A DNA stretch of 14,137 nucleotides from Intrasporangiaceae bacterium (lineage in GTDB: Bacteria; Actinomycetota; Actinomycetes; Actinomycetales; Dermatophilaceae), in assembly GCA_012518475.1 (NCBI GenBank), contig JAAYSB010000116.1:1-14137 (forward strand), read 5' to 3'. This document shows positions 1-7,975 of this stretch, piece after piece. Within the stretch, counting starts at the first letter, position 1. Each line of letters opens with the position of its first letter. Below the pieces are notes generated by a model. The model made no database searches and was not told the origin of the DNA. It saw only the letters and a program-made list of their open reading frames with translations. The position numbers and the translations under genes are program-made.

Positions 1-894
<894 letters not shown>

Positions 895-901
895 GCCGAC
901 C

Positions 902-907
902 AGGGTA
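902..907 (-). promoter_or_regulatory. Candidate -10 box for a leaderless ettA transcript
   Basis: Read on the minus strand this is TACCCT, matching the actinobacterial TANNNT -10 pattern, 7 nt before the ATG. Transcription would begin at or next to the start codon. There is no purine-rich SD in the gap (GGTCGGC). I see no convincing -35. Inference from spacing only. Confidence 0.45.
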
Positions 908-959
908 GTTGCGTCCTGGCCGGAACCCGAATCGTCAGGACCCGCGCCCGCCCCCTCCC

Positions 960-1520
960 TCAGTCAGCGGCGCCCACCAGCTCCTCCTCCTGCGCCTCGG
1001 CGTCCTCCGATGCCTCATCGTGCCCGCGAGCCGGGAAGGACTGCTGCGGCTCGTCGTCCCGGTCCACGAGGTAGCCCGTCGTGTCCGGGTCGATCTCGCC
1101 GGTCCGCGGGTCGACTCCGGCCGGGGCCGTCTCCTCCTCCTGGGGCCGGCTCGGCCCGCGCCGGGCCCGCAGGAAGGTCGCGACCCCCTGACCGAGATCG
1201 GGACCGATGAGCCGTGCCTCGATCTCGCACCCCATCCCCGTCGAACCGTCCTGACGCTCGTAGCGGCGCTGCTTGAACTGTCCCTGGAGGATGACGGCGT
1301 CACCGACGTTGAGCGACTTGCGGGCGTTGAGCGCGAGCTGGCGGTAGGCGACGACGTCGTAGAAGTTCGCGACGCCCTCCTCCCACTGGCCGGTGCGGTT
1401 GCTGTAGTAGCGGTGGGTGGAGGCGACCCGGAACGTCGTCATGGGCACGCCGTTCCTCGTCTCGCGCTGCTCGGGATCGGCGCAGAGATTGCCGGTCACC
1501 GTGATGATGTTCTCGTTCAT
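960..1520 (-). CDS. ssb: Single-stranded DNA-binding protein paralogue (SsbB-like), 186 aa
   Basis: OB-fold SSB. The N-terminal half holds the family core: ITVTGNLCADPEQRETRNG (residues 6-24), FRVAST (30-35), the aromatic ssDNA-contact segment NFYDVVAYRQLALNA (52-66) and VGDAVILQGQFKQRRYE (72-88). From about residue 112 onward the chain is low-complexity, Pro/Glu/Asp-rich and probably disordered. It ends EEELVGAAD, not the usual DDDIPF-type tip that recruits partner proteins. This points to a second, specialised SSB rather than the essential replicative copy, which normally sits with rpsF and rpsR. The start is supported by a strong SD (GGAAGGGAAG) just upstream of ATG at 1520. It lies 175 nt downstream of the dynamin-like gene and 65 nt upstream of ettA, all on one strand. 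A role in recombination or stress rather than fork replication is inference. Confidence 0.92.
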   Translation of the reverse strand: MNENIITVTGNLCADPEQRETRNGVPMTTFRVASTHRYYSNRTGQWEEGVANFYDVVAYRQLALNARKSLNVGDAVILQGQFKQRRYERQDGSTGMGCEIEARLIGPDLGQGVATFLRARRGPSRPQEEETAPAGVDPRTGEIDPDTTGYLVDRDDEPQQSFPARGHDEASEDAEAQEEELVGAAD

Positions 1521-1553
1521 CGGCTTCCCTTCCGGCCCGGTCGGTCCAGGCCT

Positions 1554-1687
1554 CGTGGACACCAGTGAACGAGGCCCCGGCGGCACCGCCCAGAAGCGCC
1601 TTCGCTGTGGGGAGGACACACCCGACGAGCGAGGCCGTTGTGGACGAACCGGAGTGAACGGGCCGCTGTGGAGGACGCGGTGGACGA
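1554..1687. repeat. Five GTGGA-type short repeats upstream of ssb, resembling DnaA boxes
   Basis: The gap between the dynamin-like gene and ssb holds same-orientation (plus-strand) elements CGTGGACAC (1554-1562), TGTGGGGAG (1606-1614), TGTGGACGA (1639-1647), TGTGGAGGA (1667-1675) and GGTGGACGA (1679-1687). The DnaA box read on this strand is TGTGGACAA; the best copy matches 8 of 9, the others fewer. Two copies also share the longer context CGCTGTGG followed by AGGAC. Whether they bind anything is unknown. Confidence 0.35.
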
Positions 1688-1695
1688 GCCCGTCC

Positions 1696-3375
1696 TCAGC
1701 GGGCTGCGTCGTCGAGCAGGGCTCGCGTCCGTGCGTGCCGGTCGAGGACGGCTCGGATCGGGTCGATGACCGTCTCGGTCGCGGCCTCCTCGATGGACTC
1801 CTGGAGACGCCGCTCCATGACCCGTGCCCGGCGCGGACCACCGAAGGCAGCGAGGAACCGGGACAGCCCAGCGAGCAGCACCCCTGCGAGCAGGCCACCG
1901 AACAGCAGCAGCGCCGGGATCGGCAGCGGCCCCCAGAACGGGGTGCTGATGAGCTGGTCGAGCTGGAACACCCCGAGGAGGAACAGGACCGCGATCCACA
2001 CCAGGCCGGCGACGGCGACGATGGCGAACAGGGTCTGCAGGCCGCTGAAGACGCTCCACCAGAACGGGTTGCGGGCACGCAGTGAGGTGCCGACAACGGC
2101 CTGGTCGAGCCGGTCACCGACGAGTGTGTCCGGGGGTGTGGCCGCGTCGTTGACAGCATGCGCCCACCGCACCGGCAGGCCGGCGGCCGCCGCGTCACCG
2201 ACCTCGCGGGTGGCGAGCTCGACGGCAGCACGGGCGGTCGGAGTCGGCGGCGGCAGCGACGAGCGCCCGAGCACGGCCCGGACATCCCCCTCGCTGATGC
2301 GGATCTCCGTGGAGCCGGCGTCGCCGGTGTCGAGCCGCAGTCGCCGCAGCGGCCGGGCGCGGAAGGACCGCAGCCACCTCGTGAACGGCCACCCACCCGC
2401 TGCGATGGCCTGGTGCCGGTAGTCACGGTCGACCGCGCTGATCACGGTCGGGACTCCCGCTGACCGGCCGAGGGCATCGACGAGCGTCGGAGCCGCCCGC
2501 TTCGGCAGGTGGAGCTCCCGGTCGGCGACGCCCTTGCGTACCTCGGCGGCAGCCATCCGGACATCACCCGCGAGACGGGTGCGAGTCGCGGCTGCTCCCG
2601 CAACGACGTTGGCCAGACGTTGGCGCAGATCCTCGACACCGAGACCGGTTGTCGCCGACGTCGCGAGCACCTGGACGTTCGGGACACCGTCGGCCTTGAG
2701 GAGCCGTCCGAGGTCCCCGACGATCCGCTTCCGGTCTGCGTCACTGAGCCGGTCGGCCTGGTTGAGGACGGCGATCATCACCGCCTCGTGGGCTGCGAGA
2801 GCCTTGACGTAGTCGTCGTGGAGGCGGGCATCGGCATACTTCTGCGGGTCGGTCACCCAGACGAAGACGTCGGCGAGGGCCAGGACTCGCTCGGCCTCGG
2901 CCCGGTTGGCCTTCTCGCGGGAGTCGAAGTCGGGCAGGTCGAGCAGGACGAGTCCGTCCAGTGTCCCGGCGGCGGGCTGACCGGCAGGGCTGTCCGCAGC
3001 GACGAAGTGCCGGGCTCCGACGCCCAGCCAGGTGAGCAGATCGCCGGACTGGTCGGCGCCCCAGATGCCGGCTGTCGGAGTGCTCGTCGTCGGCCGCCGG
3101 GCACCGGCGCGGGCGACCTCCTCGCCGACGAGGGCGTTGAAGAGGGACGACTTGCCGCTCCCGGTTGCCCCCGCGAGCGCGACGACCGTGTGCCCGCCAC
3201 TGATCCCGAGCCGCTCGTCCACCTTGGTGGCGATCTCTCGCGCCGCTCCCGCAGCCTTGGGGTCGAGCTCGGTGCCGCCGACCTCGAGGGCAGCGGTGAG
3301 GGCAGCCGAGCGCTCGGCGAGCTCCTCGGCGCTGACCCCCTTGACCTTGGCGTTCCCGCGCAGGATCGGGCTCAT
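1696..3375 (-). CDS. Dynamin-like membrane GTPase, second of a tandem pair (DynB-like), 559 aa
   Basis: P-loop GTPase followed by a helical stalk and a membrane hairpin, the bacterial dynamin-like layout. Motifs: G1 GATGSGKSS (residues 69-77), probable G2 in RPTTSTPT (94-101), G3 DLPDFDS (146-152), canonical G4 NQAD (205-208), G5-like ATSATTG (238-244). Two hydrophobic helices near 447-470 and 485-508 are separated by a short Pro-rich loop, then comes a basic amphipathic C-terminus (RRARVMERRLQ). The ATG overlaps the stop of the upstream GTPase gene as ATGA, so the two are probably translated together, perhaps as a hetero-oligomer. The order and overlap resemble Streptomyces dynA-dynB, whose products stabilise the division septum during sporulation. 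I assign DynB-like by position and layout, not by alignment. YfjP/Era-type GTPase is the likely automatic label. Confidence 0.85.
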   Translation of the reverse strand: MSPILRGNAKVKGVSAEELAERSAALTAALEVGGTELDPKAAGAAREIATKVDERLGISGGHTVVALAGATGSGKSSLFNALVGEEVARAGARRPTTSTPTAGIWGADQSGDLLTWLGVGARHFVAADSPAGQPAAGTLDGLVLLDLPDFDSREKANRAEAERVLALADVFVWVTDPQKYADARLHDDYVKALAAHEAVMIAVLNQADRLSDADRKRIVGDLGRLLKADGVPNVQVLATSATTGLGVEDLRQRLANVVAGAAATRTRLAGDVRMAAAEVRKGVADRELHLPKRAAPTLVDALGRSAGVPTVISAVDRDYRHQAIAAGGWPFTRWLRSFRARPLRRLRLDTGDAGSTEIRISEGDVRAVLGRSSLPPPTPTARAAVELATREVGDAAAAGLPVRWAHAVNDAATPPDTLVGDRLDQAVVGTSLRARNPFWWSVFSGLQTLFAIVAVAGLVWIAVLFLLGVFQLDQLISTPFWGPLPIPALLLFGGLLAGVLLAGLSRFLAAFGGPRRARVMERRLQESIEEAATETVIDPIRAVLDRHARTRALLDDAAR

Positions 3376-5141
3376 GATGCCGCCTCCGCGTGCTCCGGCT
3401 GCATGGTGCTCGAAGGCGTGCTGTCCGGCTGATCGACGGTCAGGCTCACCTGGCGGGCCGCCCCCTCGAGGCGTCGCGCGGCGCCACTGCTCACGAGGAG
3501 CGGAGCCAGCCCGGCGTGGTAGCGGGTGCGCTCGTCGTCGAAGAGGGTATCCACCCGCTCCATGAGCATCGTGCGAGCCTTCTTCGCCATGTCCCGCACC
3601 CCCTGCTCGCCGAAGATCGCCTCGAGCACCCGCTGGGCAAGCACCGAGGCGCCGGCCGCGATGCCGACCTCGGCGCCGACCAGGCCGCCGGTGTGGGCGA
3701 AGGCGACGAGCATGAGGAACAGGGCGATCCCGTTGATGCCGAACGCGGCGATGCGGGCGGTGGTCTTCCGGTCCGCGCCCTCGGCCCGGATCATCTCGAG
3801 AACGTCGCCCTGCCAGTCGCGGACGAGTCGCTCGACGCGGTGTGGCACGGTCCCGTCGGAGGTGACCAGGCTCGGGGCGCGATCAAGGACCGAGTCGCCG
3901 CCGGGCATGCCGCGCCAGGTCCGGGCGATCTCGGCCGCCGCGCTGTCGGCCCTGGAACGGACGAGGTCTGCGACACCGCTCTGAAGAGCCTCGTCGACGC
4001 GCTCGGCCGGCATCGGCGTGCCCTTGACGGCGGCGGTGATGCGGTCGCGCCAGCGGGAGATCTTCGACTCGACCTGCCGGAAGAACTCGCCGGTGCCGAC
4101 GAACTCCTGCCAGCGGGCGAGCACCTCGCCGCGCAGCAGCGAGCCGTCGGTCATCCCGTCGGAGACGTCGTCGCGGGCGGAGTCATAGGCCTTGTCGACG
4201 ACGAGGGCCAGCGAGCGGCCGGCGTCGTGCTGGACGCGTGCTGCGGCGATGACCGACTCGGTGCGCTGGCCGAGGGAGGACAGCGCCCCCTTGAGGGTGT
4301 GCGACACGATGATGTCCCGAGCCCGCTGGTCGGTGGACAGTGCCTCGAGCCACGCACCGAGGCGGCCGAGCGCCTCGTCAGGGAGCAGGCCCTGCGGGGT
4401 GAGGGTGGTCTCGGGGACGGTGAAGACCGGCGAGGTACCCATCCCCTGCTCACGGAGCATCTCCACGAGGTGGGACCGCACCTCGGCGATGTCCTCGGGC
4501 GAGACCCGGTCGAGGACGATCGCCACCGCCGTGCCGCGCTCGGAGGCCGCCCGCAGCAGGTCCCACGGGACCTCGTCGGCGTAGCGGGCAGCCGTGGTCA
4601 CGAAGACCCACATGTCAGCGGCCTGGAGCAGCTGCCCGGCCAGAGAGCGGTTGGCGGTGACGACGGAATCGATGTCCGGCGCGTCCAGCAGAGCCAGTCC
4701 CGGCTGGAGCACGGCGGACTCGACCAGCCGGACGGTCCCGGGCTGGTCACGGTCGTCCGGGCGCCCGGTCACGCGGCTCAGCTTGGGCAGGACCCGCTGG
4801 TTCGCGAACCAGTGCGCGTCGGCGGGGTGGTGGATGAGGACCGGGATCGTCGTCGTCGGCCGCAGCACCCCGGACTGACTCACCTCGGCGCCGATGATCG
4901 AGTTGACCAGGGTCGACTTGCCAGCGCCGGTCGACCCTCCGACAACCGCGAGCAGCGGAGCCTCGAGGGAGTCGAGGCGGGGCAGGACATAGTCATCGAG
5001 CTGGCGAAGCAGGGCCTCTCGTTCAGCCTTGCCCTCCGCGGACTCCGGCAGGTCCAGTGGCAGCTCGGTCGCGTCGAGCACGTCGCGCAGTGCGGTCACG
5101 GCACCCCTGAGGAGAGCGCCCTCGTCTGCTGCGTCAGTCAC
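3372..5141 (-). CDS. Dynamin-like membrane GTPase, first of a tandem pair (DynA-like), 589 aa
   Basis: Bacterial dynamin-like protein. N-terminal helical segment, then G1 GGSTGAGKST (residues 68-77), probable G2 RPTTTIP (94-100), G3 DAPDIDS (153-159). Where G4 (N/TKxD) is expected after the hydrophobic strand VAIVL, the sequence reads DRVSPED (211-217), so the guanine-specificity motif is degenerate, unlike the NQAD of its partner. A long helical, charged region (about 280-460) precedes a hydrophobic stretch (464-484) and a Gly/Ala-rich second one (485-505), then another helical region. The start is GTG at 5141; TAGGCT lies 7 nt upstream and no good SD is seen, so it may have its own leaderless promoter despite the 39-nt gap from the upstream membrane gene. 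Its stop overlaps the next GTPase start. A division or envelope-remodelling role is inference from Streptomyces DynA/DynB and mycobacterial IniA/IniC. Confidence 0.84.
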   Translation of the reverse strand: MTDAADEGALLRGAVTALRDVLDATELPLDLPESAEGKAEREALLRQLDDYVLPRLDSLEAPLLAVVGGSTGAGKSTLVNSIIGAEVSQSGVLRPTTTIPVLIHHPADAHWFANQRVLPKLSRVTGRPDDRDQPGTVRLVESAVLQPGLALLDAPDIDSVVTANRSLAGQLLQAADMWVFVTTAARYADEVPWDLLRAASERGTAVAIVLDRVSPEDIAEVRSHLVEMLREQGMGTSPVFTVPETTLTPQGLLPDEALGRLGAWLEALSTDQRARDIIVSHTLKGALSSLGQRTESVIAAARVQHDAGRSLALVVDKAYDSARDDVSDGMTDGSLLRGEVLARWQEFVGTGEFFRQVESKISRWRDRITAAVKGTPMPAERVDEALQSGVADLVRSRADSAAAEIARTWRGMPGGDSVLDRAPSLVTSDGTVPHRVERLVRDWQGDVLEMIRAEGADRKTTARIAAFGINGIALFLMLVAFAHTGGLVGAEVGIAAGASVLAQRVLEAIFGEQGVRDMAKKARTMLMERVDTLFDDERTRYHAGLAPLLVSSGAARRLEGAARQVSLTVDQPDSTPSSTMQPEHAEAAS

Positions 5142-5148
5142 ACCACCC

Positions 5149-5154
5149 AGCCTA
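5149..5154 (-). promoter_or_regulatory. Candidate -10 box for a leaderless transcript of the first dynamin-like gene
   Basis: Minus-strand TAGGCT, 7 nt before the GTG start at 5141, in the 39-nt gap after the upstream membrane-protein gene. It would let the GTPase pair be transcribed independently. No clear -35; read-through from upstream is equally possible. Confidence 0.35.
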
Positions 5155-5180
5155 CCTAGCGGTAACGATGTGCCACACCG

Positions 5181-5996
5181 TCAGCGACCGAACCGGAACT
5201 CGTCATAGCCCGATTCCGAGGAGCCGTCGGGGCGGAGTCGAGGAGGCCGCCCTGCCGGAGCGGCCTCGGATCCGGTCCGGTCTGCGGAGAGGCCGCCCGC
5301 CACACCGGTCGCGCGCGGTCGAGCGCTCGGCGGCGTGAAGCCGGGCGCAGACCCTGTTGCCTCTTCGGCAGACTGCGAGCGCGGCTGCGACAGGTCGTCG
5401 TCCTCGTCGTCGGGCAGCAGCCCGGATCGGCCGACGGCCCCGGGCCACCAGGCCAGCCCGAGGAGCATGATGGCGGTGGCGACGAGAGCCTCGACCGCGG
5501 CCGTGAGCCCGACCCCGAGAGTGGTCCCCCAGTCGTTGAGACCGTAGATGTCCACCTCGGACCCCGACATCGAGGTGTGGGTGTAGAGCGTGACGTAGAG
5601 ATGGATCAGCGCCTGCCCCAGTGTGAGCGCGGCGACCAGGACGGTCCCGCCCACGACGAAGCGTCGCCAGGCGAGCGGCAGCCGCGCTGCGGTCTCGTGA
5701 GCGGCGAGGACGAGCACCGCCAGGGCGGCGAGCGCGCCGAACGCCGCCGGCAGCACGCCGATCTGGACGCTCGAGAAGCGCAGCGCCTCGGCGAACCCGA
5801 TGACCCGGGATGCCTCGAGCTCCGGCACCCCCTGGAACATGCCCTCCTGCCCACTCTGGCGCCACGCGTTCCAGAGCCGGGCCAGCTGACCGACGACGAC
5901 GAGCACGGCGGCGGCGAGGAGCAGATTGGTGACGAGGATGCGGTTGCGTCCGTGCAACCGCTCCCAGAGCCCAGCCGCGTGGCCGTCACGTCCCAT
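5181..5996 (-). CDS. Uncharacterised four-helix membrane protein with disordered acidic/Pro-rich C-tail, 271 aa
   Basis: I do not recognise a named family. Hydrophobic segments lie near residues 19-41, 77-99, 112-138 and 160-184. The first two are joined by a loop of about 35 residues (WNAWRQSGQEGMFQGV...), and the last two by a segment (THTSMSGSEVDIYGLNDW) probably outside the membrane. From about 190 to 271 the chain is polar and disordered-looking: an acidic patch DDEDDD, then Ser/Pro/Ala/Arg-rich sequence ending FRFGR. ATG at 5996 is preferred over the in-frame GTG at 6038 because TACATT lies 6 nt upstream (leaderless), and the longer start would leave only 11 nt before the divergent thpR. 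It lies 39 nt upstream of the dynamin-like pair on the same strand, so a membrane partner or anchor for them is possible, but that rests on position alone. Confidence 0.72.
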   Translation of the reverse strand: MGRDGHAAGLWERLHGRNRILVTNLLLAAAVLVVVGQLARLWNAWRQSGQEGMFQGVPELEASRVIGFAEALRFSSVQIGVLPAAFGALAALAVLVLAAHETAARLPLAWRRFVVGGTVLVAALTLGQALIHLYVTLYTHTSMSGSEVDIYGLNDWGTTLGVGLTAAVEALVATAIMLLGLAWWPGAVGRSGLLPDDEDDDLSQPRSQSAEEATGSAPGFTPPSARPRATGVAGGLSADRTGSEAAPAGRPPRLRPDGSSESGYDEFRFGR

Positions 5997-6002
5997 GACT
6001 CG

Positions 6003-6008
6003 AATGTA
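6003..6008 (-). promoter_or_regulatory. Candidate -10 box for the four-helix membrane protein gene (leaderless)
   Basis: Minus-strand TACATT with 6 nt (CGAGTC) to the ATG at 5996. It fits TANNNT spacing for a leaderless transcript, and no SD is present. The box lies within the 53-bp gap shared with the divergent thpR gene. No convincing -35. Confidence 0.45.
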
Positions 6009-6049
6009 GGCGACCGCACCCCTTCGTCGTTGGCACACTAGGAGGTCGT

Positions 6050-6607
6050 ATGCGTGTCTTTGCTGCTCTCGTTCCTCCCGACCACGCGGTCGAGGACCTC
6101 GCCGACTTCCTCGCCCCGCGTCGTGACGACCCTGCCGCCTCGGCGCTGTCCTGGAGCCGGCCGGAGTCGTGGCACGTCACCCTGGCGTTCATGGAGTCCG
6201 CGCGTCCGGACGCCGTCGAGACGTTCGTCGAGCGACTCGGTGAAGGCGCCCTCGGTGTCCCGGTTCCCCCCCTCCAGGTTGCCGGAGGCGGTGCGTTTCC
6301 CGTTGTCGAGCGAGCCAAGGTTCTGTATGCCTCGCTCCCCTCATCGGACCAGCTCACCCGCCTCAGTGAGCGGGTTCGCAATGCTGCTGCGGTCAGCGGC
6401 TGCTCGCCCGACGGACGCGCGTTCCTTCCTCACCTCACCCTCGCCCGCAGCCGCCGACCGATCGAGGCGACGCGGTGGGTCCGGGTGCTCGACGCATACC
6501 GAGGACCGTCCTGGGAGGCGACCGAGGTCAGTGTCATCGAGTCCCACCTCGGTTCGCGTGGCCCGCGCTACACGACTCTGGCCCAGGTGCCGATTCACCT
6601 ACACTGA
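6050..6607 (+). CDS. thpR: RNA 2',3'-cyclic phosphodiesterase (2H family), 185 aa
   Basis: 2H phosphoesterase that in characterised homologues opens 2',3'-cyclic phosphate ends of RNA to 2'-phosphates and can ligate tRNA halves in vitro. Both catalytic HxT motifs are present: HVTL (residues 42-45) and HLTL (128-131), roughly 85 residues apart as usual, and the N-terminal strand RVFAALVPP matches the family. The length is normal (about 180 aa). ATG at 6050 has GGAGG at 6041-6045, a rather close 4-nt spacing. Divergent from the membrane-protein gene (53 bp between starts) and 20 nt upstream of tRNA-Arg; the tRNA's candidate -10 overlaps its stop codon. Any functional tie to that tRNA is unproven. 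Confidence 0.93.
   Translation: MRVFAALVPPDHAVEDLADFLAPRRDDPAASALSWSRPESWHVTLAFMESARPDAVETFVERLGEGALGVPVPPLQVAGGGAFPVVERAKVLYASLPSSDQLTRLSERVRNAAAVSGCSPDGRAFLPHLTLARSRRPIEATRWVRVLDAYRGPSWEATEVSVIESHLGSRGPRYTTLAQVPIHLH
6600..6605 (+). promoter_or_regulatory. Candidate -10 box for tRNA-Arg
   Basis: TACACT overlaps the end of thpR and lies 22 nt before the mature tRNA 5' end, giving a predicted leader of about 16 nt. The -35 region (near TCTGGC) is poor, so co-transcription with thpR is an alternative. Confidence 0.3.
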
Positions 6608-6627
6608 CTTCGCTGATACGCGTCACT

Positions 6628-6704
6628 GCCTCCGTAGCTCAGGTGGATAGAGCAAGGGCCTTCTAATCCCTAGGTCGTAGGTTCGAGTCCTACCGGGGGC
6701 GCCA
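6628..6704 (+). tRNA. tRNA-Arg (anticodon TCT), CCA encoded
   Basis: A 77-nt cloverleaf. Acceptor GCCTCCG pairs with CGGGGGC (one G-U), discriminator G, then encoded CCA. D stem GCTC/GAGC with a 9-nt loop. Anticodon loop CTTCTAA gives TCT, decoding AGA/AGG. T stem GTAGG/CCTAC around TTCGAGT. The anticodon stem AGGGC/TCCCT has a C-T mismatch next to the loop (31-39); I recall similar actinobacterial tRNA-Arg(TCT) genes, so this is not by itself evidence of a defect. AGA and AGG are rare codons in this GC-rich DNA, so this is a low-demand tRNA. Confidence 0.96.
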
Positions 6705-6718
6705 GCAGAGCCACACGC

Positions 6719-6768
6719 GACGCGCCGGCGGCGCTGGCAGCAACGCCGACCCCTACCGGCGGCGCGTC
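6719..6768. terminator. Possible shared terminator between tRNA-Arg and the convergent amidohydrolase gene
   Basis: Inverted repeat GACGCGCCG (6719-6727) with CGGCGCGTC (6760-6768): 9 bp perfect with a 32-nt loop, and no T tract on either side. The right arm overlaps the amidohydrolase stop codon. The long loop makes it weak, but it sits exactly where two convergent transcripts should end. Confidence 0.3.
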
Positions 6769-7975
6769 AGAACCTCCGCAGCGCGAGCTCGGCGAGCAGG
6801 AGCGCGCAGTCACCGAGCACGGAGTCGTCGAAGGCCGCCCGCGGCGAGTGGTTGTCCGGGGCACTGCCGGGGTCGTCGCTCGCGCAGGCCGAGATGAAGA
6901 CATAGCAGCCCGGCACCTCGTTCAGGACGAACGACATGTCCTCTGCACCCGCCTCCGGATCGGGGAACAGCTCGTAGCGCTCGGCCCCGAAGAGGTCGAC
7001 GATGGTCCGGCGCGTGAACTCGTACTCGGAGTCATCGTTGACTGTCACGGGATAGCCGGACTCGTAGTCGATCTCGACGCCCAGCCCGTGGGCTGCGGCG
7101 ATCCCCTCGACGACCTGGCGGATCTCCTGCTCGGCGCGCGCCCGGGCCTCGGACGAGAAGGCGCGGACCGTGACGGCGAACTCGGCCTCGTCGGGGATGA
7201 TGTTGTCCTTCGTACCCGCAGCGAATCTGCCGACGGTGAGAACCACAGGGTCGAAGATGTCGAAGGCGCGGGTCACGCGGGTCTGCAGGGCGAGAACCAT
7301 CTCGCACGCAGCCGGGATCGGGTCCTTGCTCCGATGCGGGGCCGAGCCGTGACCACCCTCCCCGAGGACGCGCACAGTGACCCCGTCGGCGGACGCCATG
7401 AGCGGACCGGGCCGCGAGAACCACACACCGCGCGGATACTGCGCGGAGACGACGTGCAGCGCGTAGGCGGCATCGACCCGGCGGCCCGCCACGTCGAGGA
7501 GTCCCTCTTCGATCATCGGCGCCGCGCCACCAGGACCCTCCTCGCCGGGCTGGAACATGAGGACGACATCGCTGGTCAGCCGGTCCGCGGACTCGACGAG
7601 GATGCGGGCCGCACCGACGAGGGCAGCGACGTGCAGGTCGTGCCCGCACGCGTGCATGAGGCCGTTGCGAGCGGCGTAGGGGACGTCGACCTCCTCGACG
7701 ACCGGCAGCGCATCCATGTCACCGCGCAGCAGCACCACGGGTCGCTGCTCCCCCTCGGGAAGTGGCGCGCGTCCGCGGATGACCCCGACGACCGAGGAGA
7801 GCCCCTCTCCGAGAGTGATCTCGATGTCGAGGCCCTCGAGCGCGTCGAGCACGGCCCGCTGGGTCAGGGGCAGGTCGAGACCGAGCTCGGGATGGGCGTG
7901 CAGCTTCCTGCGCAGTGAGACCAGCTCAGGATGTATGCGACGGGCCACGACCTCAGCCCCACCGGCCCCGGTCAT
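6767..7975 (-). CDS. M20D-family amidohydrolase / metallopeptidase, 402 aa
   Basis: Zinc-dependent hydrolase of the hippurate hydrolase, IAA-amino-acid hydrolase and N-acyl-L-amino-acid amidohydrolase group. Residues matching the di-metal site: GDMDALP (85-91), HACGHDLH (108-115; Cys110 and His112), FQPGEEGPGG (141-150; Glu145/146), ALHVV (His174) and DNHSPRAAFDD (His376). The dimerisation insert around GEGGHGSAPH (205-214) is present. Length and motif order are complete, so an active enzyme is expected. The substrate (N-acyl amino acid, peptide or N-acetyl-cysteine type) cannot be chosen from sequence. ATG at 7975 overlaps the PrsW stop as TGATG, implying translational coupling; a GTG at 7987 would add four residues and is less likely. 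No signal peptide, so cytoplasmic. Confidence 0.9.
   Translation of the reverse strand: MTGAGGAEVVARRIHPELVSLRRKLHAHPELGLDLPLTQRAVLDALEGLDIEITLGEGLSSVVGVIRGRAPLPEGEQRPVVLLRGDMDALPVVEEVDVPYAARNGLMHACGHDLHVAALVGAARILVESADRLTSDVVLMFQPGEEGPGGAAPMIEEGLLDVAGRRVDAAYALHVVSAQYPRGVWFSRPGPLMASADGVTVRVLGEGGHGSAPHRSKDPIPAACEMVLALQTRVTRAFDIFDPVVLTVGRFAAGTKDNIIPDEAEFAVTVRAFSSEARARAEQEIRQVVEGIAAAHGLGVEIDYESGYPVTVNDDSEYEFTRRTIVDLFGAERYELFPDPEAGAEDMSFVLNEVPGCYVFISACASDDPGSAPDNHSPRAAFDDSVLGDCALLLAELALRRF

Noticed and set aside
960..2426. The ssb reading frame stays open upstream into the dynamin-like gene, suggesting a fusion.
   Set aside because: The upstream part has only Ser/Arg/Pro-rich shadow composition, while a strong SD and the SSB family start occur at 1520.
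3390..5159. A 589-residue open frame on the plus strand opposite the first dynamin-like gene.
   Set aside because: High GC leaves mirror frames open. It has no SD, no recognisable domain, and a His/Gly/Asp-rich composition typical of antisense shadows.
5994..6038. Longer membrane-protein start at GTG 6038.
   Set aside because: It leaves 11 nt before the divergent thpR start, and a -10 box correctly placed for ATG 5996 lies inside the extension.
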